Below, piece by piece: positions 34,387 through 45,527 of a DNA stretch of 64,000 bases. The position numbers and the translations under genes were made by a program. Origin of the DNA: Capsicum annuum (Eukaryota; Streptophyta; Magnoliopsida; Solanales; Solanaceae); contig NC_061121.1 of assembly GCF_002878395.1 (NCBI RefSeq), positions 50,252,766 through 50,316,765 on the forward strand, given 5' to 3'. The first letter of the stretch is position 1. The number at the start of each line of letters is the position of its first letter. The notes under the pieces were generated by a model. It was given only the letters and a program-made list of their open reading frames with translations. It did no database searches and was not told the origin of the DNA.

Positions 34387-36950
34387 GTTTCTTTTTGTAT
34401 TTTATTGATTCAAATTGAACAATAAAAACAAACATGATAAATTATACAGATATAAATATTACATTTGTATCAAATGATACATTTTTATATAACTTGAACC
34501 ATACACATACAAAACGGTACTTGTTTATATACAAATACTAATGACAATTTGAAATACAGTACCAACGATATATTTGCATTGAATGACATATTGTAAATTT
34601 ATATATTTTAGTCTCAAGAAAATACAATTAATCAATATACTTATTTGTATACAATATAAATGATAAATTGTATATATTCACGACTAAACTATTCAATTAC
34701 AAATAATAAATATATTTAAAATATATAGTATGATAGAAATAAATATAAAATATAAAAAACATATATAAAATACAACTACAACAACAACAACAACAAAAAA
34801 TGAGAGAGAAAACGAAGGAGAAAAATGACCCACAAAACGAAAAAGAACAAAAAGAGAATCAAAGAAAATATTTAAAAAGGTGATTGCAGAGAAAGAAGAA
34901 ATTAAAAAAATGAAAAAATAGAAAGAAAATATTTTTTAAAAAAAAAAAGAGAGAAAGGATGAAAAGGAAAAAACTAGAAAAGAAAAAAATGAAAAAAAAA
35001 AGAAAAGAAAAAGAAGGAAAAACAAAAAAAAAAAAAAAGAAGAGAAAAAGATAAAAAAGAAGAAGAAAAACTGAAAAAGGAAAAAAAAAGAAGTAAAAAA
35101 AGAAATAAAAGGTAGAGAAATAGAGAAATAAAAGCTTAATTTTCTCTTTTTTTTTTTTTTCTCTATGTTATTTTTTTTCTTTCTCATTCTCTTTCTTTTT
35201 TTTTTCCCAATTTTTTTTTCCATTTTTTTTTCCTTTTCATTTTTCGCATTTTTTTGTATTTCCTTTTTATTCCCACTTTTTCATCTTTTTTTTCTTTTTC
35301 CATTTTTATTTTTTTCTTTGCAGTCTTTTTTTTGTATTTTTTCGTTCCTTTTGTCATTTTTATCCTTTATTTATTACATTGTTTGTATTTTCTTTTTTCT
35401 CTCATTTTTATTGTATTTTTTATTTTTTTATTTTTTATTTATTTGTATAAAATTATATATTTCAAATTAATTTATTATTTGTAGTTGAATAATTTAGTCG
35501 TAAATATTTACAATTTGTCATTTACATTTGTATACAATAAGTGTATGGATTAATTGTATTTGCTTGAGTCTAAAATATATAAATATGCATTGTCATTCAA
35601 TGAAAATGTATCGTTAATAATTGTATTTCAAATTTATCGTTTCTATTTGTATATAAATAAGTATAATTTGTGTGTGCATAGTTCAAGTTGTATAACCATG
35701 TATCATTTAATACAAATGTAAAATTTATATTTGTATAATTTAACATTTGTATTTGTGTTATTTAATTTGTATTAATAACATACAATTCGTATCAATGAAT
35801 ATAAATACAAATATTCATCGAAAGAAAAATAACTATTTTTTTTCAATTGTTTAAAAATGTAAATGATGTTGTCAACTACATAATCAAATACAAATAAATA
35901 AAACAAATAAAATTAAAAATACAAATACAATATAAAGTCAATTCACAAATATAAATATAAAATAGTTTAAAAATACAAATGTATCGACAAATATAGAATA
36001 CAAATACAAATAAAATGAAACCATAAAATACAAATACAAGATGTAATCAATTATAAAATACAAATACAAAATAGTTCTTCAAAATACAATTGCAAATTAT
36101 ATAAAATATAAATGATGGTACAAACTATAAATTCAAATATAAGTGCGAGCTATAAAATACAAACATAAATGCGAACAATAAAATACAAATACAAATATAA
36201 ATTCTATGTTTGTTTTCGGTTCTCTCTTTTCATTTTTTTCTCTTCTATCTCTTTCTTCTTTTTTTCTTTTTCATTTTTTTTATTTTTCTTCTTTTTCATT
36301 TTTTCCCATTTCTACTTTTTTTTTATCTCTCTAAATTTGTCTTTTTTCCTATTTTATTTTTTCTATTTTTTCTTTTTTTTTCCTTTTCCTCCCTCTTCTA
36401 TCTCTAGCTTCTGTTTCTCTTTCTTCTTTTTGATTTTTTCTTTTAGTTTTCTTGTTTATATTTTTCTTCTTTCTCATTGTTCTGTTCTATTTTATATTTT
36501 TTATATTTTAAAAAAATATGACTACTTCAGCACAAGTTATAGATGATAATAAAAATACCACATAGAAAAAAGCCCAAAAAGTAAAAAAAAACAAAAAAAA
36601 AAAGAGAAAAGGAAAAAAAAAACGATTGTGAATGCAAATACGATGTGCGGTTATGATGTTTTCGTCATCATCCACGACTTGTATTCGACATAGTTATATT
36701 TTTCAAAAATACAAAAAAATATTAAATGTTAAATACAACCTAAATAAAAAAGAAAACGAAAAAGGAAAAAGTGAAAAAAAATGAAAAAGATAAAAGAAGA
36801 AGTAAAGGCTAGAGATAAAAAAGAGAAAAAAATGGAAAAGAAAAAAACGAAAAGAGAAAAGAAAATGAAATAGGAACTATAGATAAAAAAGAGAGAGAGG
36901 AAAAAAAAGAAAAAAGAAAAAAGAGAAAGATTTGATGTGAATTGCAATTT
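34387..36950. repeat. AT-rich foldback repeat, copy 2, with two hairpin centres
   Basis: Order: arm (34387-34750), pure purine tract (about 34760-35130), pure pyrimidine tract (about 35140-35440), the arm inverted (35440-35800), an inverted 'gttgacaac' block (35828-35878), an inverted TTTGTATT array (to 36200), a pyrimidine tract (36205-36500), the 'cacaagttatagatgataat' block (36513-36563), a short purine spacer, that block inverted (36655-36702), and a purine tract (36730-36935). The arms face each other around about 35135 and about 36600. Phe/Leu/Ser- and Lys/Glu-rich open frames here are artefacts of the tracts. Confidence 0.65.
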
Positions 36951-37401
36951 TAAAACTTAGGCTAGGAACACTTTCATTTTATTAAGATATAGACTATTTT
37001 CTATAATTGGCCCTATTGATCAAATAGTAGAAGCGAGCAGGAAAAAACTATACGCACGCAAAATCTATAATCAGACGTGAAATAGTTTGAGTATTTTGTC
37101 TTGGACAATCACTAAGTTAAGATCTGTAGTACAACAGCTTCAGATAAAGGTAGTCATCTCTGATACTAAAATTACAATAACAAAACATAAATGTTAAGCT
37201 AAGTTTATTTTTTTTTTTGTACATTCTTCAATATCATTTCAGATGACACATTTGATATGTATTCAATATACGTCAAACTCCAACAACTACTATCAAAATA
37301 AAGTGCTTTGGTGTTTCATAGAACTCCAAATTAAAATAATTTGAGACAAATTTTATGGAGCTTAAAAAGAAGAACTACAACTTAAATCTTAGGAAAGCAA
37401 C
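36951..37401. other. Unassigned sequence left of the copia element
   Basis: Non-coding AT-rich sequence. About 100 bases at 37022-37125 (gtagaagcgagcagg ... gagtattttgtcttg) resemble 44936-45030 on the other side of the copia element, so the pre-insertion locus held a direct repeat. No gene is recognised. Confidence 0.4.
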
Positions 37402-37783
37402 TGATAGTAAATTATGGAGAAAAATCAGTGTGTACCTTGATATTTTGCAGCGAAAAGTGTTGAATTTACAACCGAAAGGATCGCTCCAAGTCAATTTCGT
37501 TTCTCTTAGAAACGGAATGTTGATTCACAAACTAGAAGCCCTTTATTTCAGTGTTGTTTGATGTGCTGTGTTTTTGTCACTTTTCTGTGTGTCTCTGAAG
37601 GAAGAGATGAATTAAAATATATGAGGAAGTGGAACAGTAACTGTTCCCCCCAAGTTTTCAAAAAACATTACTTAACTTTTCTTTTCCCCTTTATTTGTCA
37701 GATAATCCAGAAACAAAATTCTGGGTCGGGTCGGGTTGGTCCACATGGGCGACCCATGATGGTGGACAAGACCCAAAGAAACA
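37402..37783 (-). mobile_element. Copia 3' LTR
   Basis: 382 bases, from TGATAGTAAATTATGG to AAAGAAACA. It contains gaagaagaga-like and ctgttccccccaagtt words also found in the right LTR, and a gggtcgggtcgggttgg repeat near its end. The short open frames at 37355-37857 are not genes. Confidence 0.85.
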
Positions 37784-38744
37784 TGACTTCAAAATATCAT
37801 CTATTCATACGACAAACAGTTCGTCCGACCTGTGAGCATTACGAGCTTTACCTATAAGGTTTTACAAGCTATATTTAGGAATTTAATCACATGTGGAAAG
37901 AATTTTCTACTAATATGAGGATACTAATACTCACAATACCCCAGCCATCATTCACTACTTCAGTAGTTACTTATATGATCCCTCATTCTCTTAAAGAGGT
38001 GAACTCGAGTTCATGTCTAACTTTATATAAACAATTACACTTGATTCTTATATGGTTAGTGTAATAGCCGGCTTGTGTAAACAAGTTAAAATATTCATTT
38101 TAATCGTCTTTCCTTTCTATTCAAATCTATCTATTCTAATCAACTACTTTCTTATACATGCACCGCATTTCCGTATCTCTCATGGTTATTAGTAACATGC
38201 TAAAGTACCAACATCGATCAAAACTTCAAGAAATAGTCAAAGGTCTAAGGGTATTTCAATGAAAGGTTAAAATAACCTTGAGGGTTTCACACAATGAAGA
38301 AACGGGGATTCATTCTTCCATTAACCCATTGGTCGCTAAGCACACATGGTATGAAACACGTGCTATGATGTTCTCACCTTATATTGGTGCATGTGTCTTA
38401 TTCTTTTAGCCATTCAACATCATACAGATCTAGGTTTAGACACTTCTAAATGTCTAACCTGAGTTTCTTTATTTAATAATCCTCAAATCTCTATTCTTAA
38501 ACTCATATTTGGCTTTACAAAAACAAGTCATTATCTTATGGTGGAACTTTTCTCTTCACGTTCCTCGATATAAGAGATGATTGCTCGTGTGAGAGAGACA
38601 ATCTCGCGACTTGTTCGACACATTATATTAATAAAACACATTTTCACATGCATATGAGATTGAACATAAATTCAAGATTCTTATATTAATAATAATAATA
38701 ATCAAGTCATCCACAATACATAAACATAATCATATCCTATGTAA
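37784..38744 (-). other. Copia 3' untranslated region
   Basis: About 960 bases between the RNase H end and the 3' LTR, unusually long for a copia element. I see no protein, no clear polypurine tract next to the LTR and no second element. Part of it may be foreign sequence gained by the element. Confidence 0.4.
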
Positions 38745-39306
38745 TCCTAGAGCCATAACATGTTTCTCAAACAAATCTCTAGATATCGCCTTAGTAAAGG
38801 GATCAACTATCATTTCTCATGTAGGAATATATTGTAAAATTATTTCTCCACTTGATACTATGTCTTTTATAAAGTTATACTTAATATCAATATGATTGGT
38901 CTTGCTGTGATACTTAGGATCCTTCGTATATGCGATAGCCATTTGACTGTCACAATATAAAATCATGGAACCCTTAGAATTCTTTGAGATGTTCAAATGC
39001 TCAAAGAATCTCTTCAACCAAACAGCTTCTTGTACTGCAAATGAACAAGCCACAAATTCTGATTCCATAGTTGATAGAGCTAAGTTTGTTTCTCCCTTTT
39101 CCATGAAATTACACCACCATTTAGCAAGAGGGAATAACCGGAAGTTGATTTTTTATCATATCGGTCACCAGCCCAATCAGCATCTGTATAATCTCTTATG
39201 GATAAATCAGATCTACTATAGCATAGAGAATAATTTGCAGTTCCCTTCAGGTATTGAAATATTCTCTTTACTGCTTTCTAATGATCTCTTTCAGGATTAG
39301 ATTGAT
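38745..39306 (-). pseudogene. Copia RNase H
   Basis: MEKGETNLALSTMESEFVAC, AVQEAVWLKRFFEHLNIS, MILYCDSQMAIAYTKDPKYH, KTNHIDIKYNFIKDIVSSGE and IILQYIPT, then after one stop DPFTKAISRDLFEKHVMALG. The DSQ and the KTNHIDIKYNF words are the usual copia RNase H marks. It ends near 38745. Confidence 0.85.
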
Positions 39307-40560
39307 ACCTTCTAACTAGACCTACGGCATAATAAATGTCTGGACGAGTACACATCATAGTGTACATCAAACTCCCAACTGTGGTGGAATATGGTACTTG
39401 AGACATTTTTTCTTTTTTTTTTAGTCTTTAGACACATTTCAAGGCTTAAAGTTTCACCTCTTACTATAGGAGTATCTATGGATTTGCAACTATTCATTCG
39501 AAAACGTTCCAAAATTTTCATTATGTATGTTTCTTGAGATAGACTCAAAATTTTCTTGGAACGGTCTCTTTGGATTTTAACACCCAATATATAGTCTGCT
39601 TCACCCATATCTTTCATGTCAAATAACTTTGAAAGCCATGACTTAACAGTTTTTACATACTCCAAATTATTTTCAGCTAATAAAATATCATCCACGTAAA
39701 GCGAAAGAATCACAAACATTTTATTGGACTTTTTTACATAGATGCAATGGTATTCATCCATCATGGTGAAATCAAATGAAATCAATTCCTTATGAAATCT
39801 CAGGTACCACTACCTTGAAGACTACTTAAGGCCATATATTGATCTGTTTAATTTACAAACCTTTCTTTCTTGGACTTTAACAACAAAACCTATAGGTTGT
39901 TCCATGTAGATTTCCTCATTTATCTCTCCATTGAGAAAAGAAGTTTTCACGTCTATTTGGTGTAATTCTAACTCTAAATGTGTAACTATAGCCAAAAGCA
40001 GACGGATTGAGGTAAATTTCACAATTGCTGAAAAAGTTTTCTCATAATCTATTCCAGCTTCTTGAGTAAAACCTTTTGCCACCAATCATGCTTTGTGCCT
40101 TTCTATTGACCTATCTGATTTGCATTTAACTTTGAGAATCCATTTGTTCCTCATAGCTTTACACCCAGAAGGAAGGTCAACTAGATCCCGGACTTTATTG
40201 GTTTTCATGGACCCTAATTATTCTTTCATCGCTTTTATCCATTCATCTTTTTTAGGACTTGATAAAGCCTCAGTCACAGAATTAGGTTCATCCAATTATG
40301 TGGGAGATACAAAGAAAACATAATCCTCAATCTCATAAGATCGTTTAGTTACACCTTTTCTGGTACTCTTACCTAATTGAAGTTCAGATTCCTCAATAGG
40401 ATTTTGGGATTCATGACTCCTACTTGGACCAAGAATCATTTATTGATCAATTGAATTATCAAGGACGTCCTGTGACATTATTTGATCATCTGAATTCAAC
40501 ATTTCATAAAGAGGCTCATTTTTCTTTATTCATTCATTTTTGAAAAATCATTTTCCAGGA
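39307..40560 (-). pseudogene. Copia reverse transcriptase
   Basis: MVAKGFTQEAGIDYEKTFSA, IRLLLAIVTHLELELHQIDV, KTSFLNGEINEEIYMEQPIG, KVCKLNRSIYGLK, then after stops FVILSLYVDDILLAENNLEY (YVDD intact at 39687-39698), LSKLFDMKDMGEADYILGVK and ILSLSQETYIMKILERFRMN. A frameshift near 39420 in a Lys/Arg-rich run loses the conserved PYASAVGSLMYAM-type segment. The RT core residues are preserved, but the gene is broken. Confidence 0.85.
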
Positions 40561-40570
40561 ATGTGACATC

Positions 40571-41440
40571 TCATGATTCAATTTCAATAGTACTTCCGTC
40601 TTCCAATTCACCAATGAACACATATCCTTTGGAGTGTTCTGAGTTTCTTATAAATATACATTTATTTCCTTTTGGACTTAGTTTTTCAAACTTATCAAAA
40701 TGATCTTTAATATATGCAGCACAACCCCAACGCCATAGATCATTAAAGTCTGGTTTATTACCAGTCCATAGTTCACAAGAAGTAGAAGATACTAATTTAG
40801 AAGTCACTTTATTCAATATGTAGGCCGCAGTTAATAATGCATCTCCACAAAAAGATATTGGTAAATTTGTCTGCGCCATCATGGACCTTGTCATATCCAA
40901 CTATGTTTTGTTCCTTCTTTCGGCTACACCATTTTGTTGAGGTGTATAAGGAGTAGCCAATTGTCTGATAATGCTTTTTCAATACACAGTTCTTCAAATT
41001 ATTTTGATAGATATTCACGTCCTCTATTGGTTTTTAATGCCTTGATACTTTTTTTATTGATTCTCAACTTCATTCATATATCTTTTGAAGTATTCAAGTG
41101 CTTCGGATTTATGAGATATCAAATAGACATAATCAAAGTGCGTGAAATCGTCAATGAATGTAATGAAATATGAAGCACTAGTCCTTACCCTCACATTAAT
41201 TGGACCACAGATATCATAATGGATTAATTGTAATGGAAATTTGGCTCTTTTAGCCTTCCCAAATGATTTACGTGTAATCTTTCCGGCAAGACAATTTTGA
41301 TAAGTTGGCATTTCAATTTTGGAGAAAGAACCTAGATATCCTTCCTTTGCCAATCTATTCATTCTCTCTTTCCCTATGTGACCCAATCTAGCATGCCAAG
41401 TAAGTATATCAACATTATTATTATTTGAATAACATGACAT
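40571..41440 (-). pseudogene. Copia integrase
   Basis: 41054-41440 reads DILTWHARLGHIGKERMNRL, YQNCLAGKITRKSFGKAKRA, LQLIHYDICGPINVRVRTSA and YFITFIDDFTHFDYVYLISH: the GAG-pre-integrase/zinc region and the first Asp of the triad. The first Cys of the usual C..C pair reads Tyr. 40571-40900 reads TRSMMAQTNLPISFCGDALL, TAAYILNKV and SEHSKGYVFIGELEDGSTIE, the C-terminal part. The central part is frame-shifted. Confidence 0.85.
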
Positions 41441-41778
41441 TACACAACGATCAACATAATAGTCATAAGTTGAAAGATTACAATCTAAAATAATAAAGGA
41501 TCATAACGATGTCCAAAACCATAAAAAACATTATCTAGAGTTATTCTCACACAATTATGACTAAAAAATAAATGAAAAACAACATCTAAAAGAACAGACA
41601 TAGATACCAAGTTTCGTTAAATTTCTGGAGTATATAGGACGTCATGCAACATTAAAGACTGGCATCCACACAAATCTACTTTGTAAGTATCAATCCCTTT
41701 GAATTAAAGTCTTGCATTATTTCCTATTTAGATCCACCTTGATCTAGGTGAAACTCGGCGGAACTCCACAAACTCTTC

Positions 41779-41965
41779 TCAATCTCGACTCACATGGTCG
41801 GTGGCTCCTGAGTCTACAATCCATATAGGATATGATTCAGTTAATAAAGTAGTGCTAGAAATATATGTAGCACTAAGAGTTGAGTTTAGAAATGTTACCT
41901 TTGTCTGCTCAGGACATTCATGAGAAAAATGCCCCAAATTTTGGCTATTGTAGTACTTCATCTTG
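41779..41965 (-). pseudogene. Copia nucleocapsid knuckle and protease start
   Basis: KYYNSQNLGHFSHECPEQTK, followed by YPIWIVDSGATDHVSRD. The protease DSGA (41803-41814) is intact. In the zinc knuckle the first two Cys are Tyr and Ser (YYNSQNLGHFSHEC), so RNA binding by this motif would be lost. A stop follows the protease start. Confidence 0.8.
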
Positions 41966-42753
41966 CTCTTGTCTTCGTTCTTGAAAAACCTTTTTCCCTT
42001 CTTGGAATTTGGCTTGTTCTTTTTCTCAGAGGGTCCTTCTTCGGTCTCTTTACCCTTCCCATTATTTTTTTACTTCTTCTTATGCTTGAATCCTGAAAAG
42101 TTCTTATCACTTTATTCTGCCATAAAGGCATTAGAAGTAGCTTTAGCAGCACCGAGCCACTCATCTTCAAGTTCAACATGACGTACAACATCAAAAAAAG
42201 TTTTGATGATGTCATTGTGGGCTAAGTTGACCTTCAAGTGTTCCCAACCATTAGGAAGCGATTGAATCACTTCCTGAACCTACTACTCATCCGAGAGAAC
42301 GTGGCCAACACTTTTGAGTTGAGCTATCATATTCGACATCACCCTAAGGTGTTGTTTGATGTTCTGATCATGACGCTTCTTGTAAGTATCAAATTTGATA
42401 GTCAGCCGTCTGAGGCGGGTAATAAAAGTACCCCTATATGTTCCTCGCAAGTGTGCCCAAATGGCATTGGTAGTAGGAAATTCCTCACACTCATGTATGA
42501 GGTCATCAACCACAGAACTTACAATGATTCCACATGCAATGGAATCAGCCTTTTTCCAAACCTTATAAGCTTCAAGTTCTCTTCTGTGTTGTGCATTATT
42601 GCCCTCTTCTGGTAGACTTAAGACATGGTTAACACCTTCAAGAGTGTTTTACTCTTCCAGTACATACCACATCTTACGGCTCCAAATGTCGTAGTTGTCT
42701 CCATTTAGTTTTTCTCCTTTGTTCAAGTCAGCAATTATGTTTTTTGATGTCAT
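41966..42753 (-). pseudogene. Copia gag
   Basis: Starts at minus-strand ATG 42753 with MTSKNIIADLNKGEKLNGDN and YDIWSRKMWYVLEE, a typical copia gag start. Then VDDLIHECEEFPTTNAIWAH, LRGTYRGTFITRLRRLTIKF, DTYKKRHDQNIKQHLRVMSN and MIAQLKSVGHVLSDE, two stops, VQEVIQSLPNGWEHLKVNLA, and a Lys-rich tail before the knuckle. This is the UBN2-type gag domain, broken by at least four stops. Confidence 0.85.
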
Positions 42754-44130
42754 GTCTGTTATTAAGAGACAATTACACGTGTGTTACCAATTATGCTTAC
42801 AAATTATACATTTAAACAAATCATTTAACCTAAAGGTTTCATGTTTGGTGTAAAATCGAAAGGACACTTAAGAATCCAATCATCATAGATGAACTAAACA
42901 CTTGACCAAAATTAGAAATTAATTTCTTCATGTGTATTAGAATGATAACTTTCAATTAAGTCGTTTTAAACTCAAATAAATGAATGAAATTCATATAAAA
43001 GGAGATAAACAACTTAATATTAAATAATATAAAGTCAATTAATAACTTAATGTTACAAGTCAATCTAAAGATAAAAGTCATTCCACAAATATTCTAGACA
43101 ACTTATATACACCCAAAAAGGCTCTCTAGGCCAAATCTAGTGGTAAACATCAATTAATCTCTCACCCCAAGGGTCATGTAGAGAATTTGCTAGAATAGCT
43201 AATGCTTTTCAATCCGAGATTTCTACATAATTTTCTAGTTCTACACTTTTCATTTCAAACAGATGTACAAAACTAGTAACACTAATGTTAGGTGACATCT
43301 TAAAAGACTTGAACTCTTTCAATTTCTTTTCTCTTTCCCTTCGTATATCCCTTTCATTCCATAATAGATTTTGTGTCGCCCTGGGGATACTATTTCGTAT
43401 GATCTCATGACCTCGAAAATATGCCTTTCGACGCCATGCTCTTCCACTTTATTTCTTTGCTCAACATCCTGAACTCCCACTTGGAGTGATTCGAGTTTGT
43501 CCTTATTCAGTCATTTCTGAAATAGGAACCAAGAAACAATAGGAATGGTTATGTCATTCAATGCGACAAGTTATGTCACAATTTATTTGCAGAATGCAAA
43601 ATCCGTTAAGAATAAATTATGGACTAAATGAGACAAAATAATATCAAGATTGATTCAAACACATTTAAATCACAAAAATGTCCCAAAAAAAATTTAAGTT
43701 ATTACACAACTCCACTAAAATAATGTTCCCCCTTTTTTAAAAAAAATTATTTGCAACTCTCATAAATAGTACACTAATACTGTTTTAGTACTGTTACTTT
43801 ACATTTTTCAAAAAAAAAAAATATGACTTGCAAATTAAAACATAACCAGTAAATTAATACGTTTTATTATATATATATTTCCATAGAAGTGGATGACCAA
43901 AATACTCATTCTTCACTTTTCTTCTCAAAAGCAAACAAGCAGAACTCTTCATTATTTCTCAAAAAAAAAATTTGAAGGATAGGGAAGAAATTCTCTTTGC
44001 ACAAATTTATTCTACTATGGAAATTGATCTTATATGTTACTTCTTCTTCTTCTTCTATCCTCTTTTTTTTTTTTTAATAATTATTGAAATAAAATCTTTC
44101 TGTTCTTTTAACAGAAGAGAAAAAAATTAC
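42754..44130 (-). other. Copia leader region
   Basis: About 1.4 kb between gag and the tRNA-like sequence, long for a copia leader. It is AT-rich with poly-A/poly-T runs. A stop-free minus-strand stretch of 79 codons (43212-43448) has no recognised domain (it includes FRGHEIIRNSIPRATQNLLW and SPNISVTSFVHLFEMKSVEL) and no ATG at its opening. It may be chance or captured sequence. Confidence 0.35.
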
Positions 44131-44198
44131 GGATCCATAGCGTAATGGTAGTGCGTCTGACAGATCGGAAGCTTGTTAGTTGAATTTTCGTCGGGACC
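44131..44198 (+). pseudogene. tRNA-Trp pseudogene
   Basis: ggatccatagcgtaatggta followed by gtgcgtctga closely follows the plant nuclear tRNA-Trp 5' half (A box included), and agatcggaag with a degenerate T arm and a cgtcgggacc end completes it. Compared with the tRNA-Trp I remember, three anticodon-loop bases (tcc of ctccaga) are missing, so the CCA anticodon is gone, and the T-loop GTTCGA reads gttgaa. It cannot serve as a tRNA. It lies opposite in strand to the copia element, between its primer site and gag. Confidence 0.75.
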
Positions 44199-44310
44199 AC
44201 ATTCTCGATCTACAATCGGTTATGCTATATTTCTAACAGGTATGTCCATTTTTAATAATACAAAGAGTTACACTCAAACTCGACATCAAAACATGTAAAA
44301 CGAAGCTATT

Positions 44311-44329
44311 TAACCTGGCTTTGATACCA
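44311..44329 (-). other. Copia primer-binding site
   Basis: Minus strand tggtatcaaagccaggtta, one base inside the 5' LTR; close to the initiator tRNA-Met complement. Confidence 0.8.
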
Positions 44330-44330
44330 T

Positions 44331-44708
44331 TGATAGTAAATTATGAAGCAAAATCAGTGTGTACCTTGATATTTTGTAGTGGAAAGTGTTGAATTTGCAA
44401 CCGAAAGTATCACTCCAAGTCAATTTTATTTCTCTTGGAAAAGAAATGTTGATTGACAAACTAAAAGCCCTTTATTTCAGTGTTGTTTGATGTTATATGT
44501 TTTTATCACTTTTTTGCATGTCTTAGAAGGAAGAGATGAATTAAAATATATGGGGAAGTGGAACAGTTATTGTTCCCCCCATGGTTTCAAAAAAACATTA
44601 TGGAACTTTTCTTTTTCCTCTTATTTGTCAAATAATCCAGAAATAAAATTTTGGGTCGGGTCAGATTGGGTCGGTCCACATGAACGACCCATGACCCGTA
44701 ATCCAACA
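44331..44708 (-). mobile_element. Copia 5' LTR
   Basis: 378 bases, TGATAGTAAATTATGA to AATCCAACA in plus orientation. It matches 37402-37783 with scattered substitutions. The open frame at 44487-44906 runs across its edge and is not a gene. Confidence 0.85.
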
Positions 44709-44711
44709 GAA

Positions 44712-44911
44712 ACCTATTTCTTCGGAAGTGTCTCATTAGCAACTAAATCCATAACCTCGTTATCAGATTTGATTCTGAAATTTTACCTCTCTAATGCCTC
44801 GGAAGAGCTCTTGGTCATGATCATAAGAACCAATGTTTGCAAAATTTCAGTTTCAACTACTCCATATGAACACAAACATGGAGGGAACAATAATTTCGCT
44901 ACCTGAATTTG
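44712..44911 (-). pseudogene. Unidentified pseudo-exon
   Basis: After an acceptor-like tcaaattcag, the minus strand is open for 39 codons (VAKLLFPPCLCSYGVVETEI, LQTLVLMIMTKSSSEALER), has one TAA, and continues in the same frame (NFRIKSDNEVMDLVANETLP, KK) to a TAG. The copia element inserted within a few bases of that final stop. This looks like the last exon of a former host gene, but I do not recognise the protein; chance is possible at this length. Confidence 0.3.
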
Positions 44912-45329
44912 ACATAAAACAACTTTGATAAAATTGTAGAAGTGAGCAAGAAAAACATAACTAAAACAAACAGAGATAGACCATATATAATAGGAGCTGA
45001 AGTACTTTGAGCATTTTGTCTTGCAAATTATTTTTTTTCAATACAACAATCACAACTTTAAATAGGCGTGGGTTATGTTCCTGATGTGGATCCTAAAAAA
45101 TATGAAATTCTTATATAAGTGTGGGTGTTAAGGACAATCTACAAATGTGAACATCACAGTACGAACTTACTGATTTCAAAAATGGAAGGACAATCAACAA
45201 GACTTTATAGTGTTATAAAATACGATGGAACCATGCCCCTTGAACGCAGTTGCTAACACACAAATATAAAGAGATTTCATTGCAACTATATTGACCTACA
45301 GTGCAGCTAGTTAGATGTGTATAGTGTTT

Positions 45330-45527
45330 CTAGATGCAAAAAGGCTTCGCTTTTGATTTAGAGGAGCCAAATATGTTAAGAGCACTAAACGGTTTCCAAG
45401 AGAGGAGATGAGAAGGCGTGGTTACTGCCTGTCCTTGCTCAACCAGATCAGTATTAAACTCATAGGAACTTGGCACTGCAGTGAAATTATTCATTGGATT
45501 TTGTGTTGTTGAACGAACATGGCGTTA
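45330..45527 (-). pseudogene. Unidentified coding-like segment
   Basis: An open minus-strand stretch reading NPMNNFTAVPSSYEFNTDLV, EQGQAVTTPSHLLSWKPFSA and LNIFGSSKSKAKPF, then TAG. Codon use and composition look more like protein than the flanking AT-rich DNA, and it could be a gene C-terminus. There is no identified domain, upstream exon or promoter. Confidence 0.3.

Larger units (their letters stand above)
37402..44708 (-). mobile_element. Ty1/copia retrotransposon
   Basis: A 7.3-kb minus-strand element with short LTRs (37402-37783 and 44331-44708; plus-orientation start TGATAGTAAATTATG in both). It has an initiator tRNA-Met primer site next to the right LTR and the copia gene order gag, protease, integrase, RT, RNase H. 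Flanks gcaac (37397-37401) and gaaac (44709-44713) form an imperfect 5-bp duplication. The LTRs differ at about 16 of their first 162 bases by eye. All genes contain breaks. I cannot safely assign a lineage from memory. Confidence 0.9.

Noticed and set aside
34936..36947. Several open frames of 65-125 codons rich in Phe, Leu, Ser or Lys
   Set aside because: They are translations of pyrimidine or purine tracts that simply lack stop codons; both strands and several frames are open at once.
44131..44198. A functional tRNA-Trp gene
   Set aside because: Anticodon-loop bases are missing and the T loop is altered; recorded as a pseudogene.
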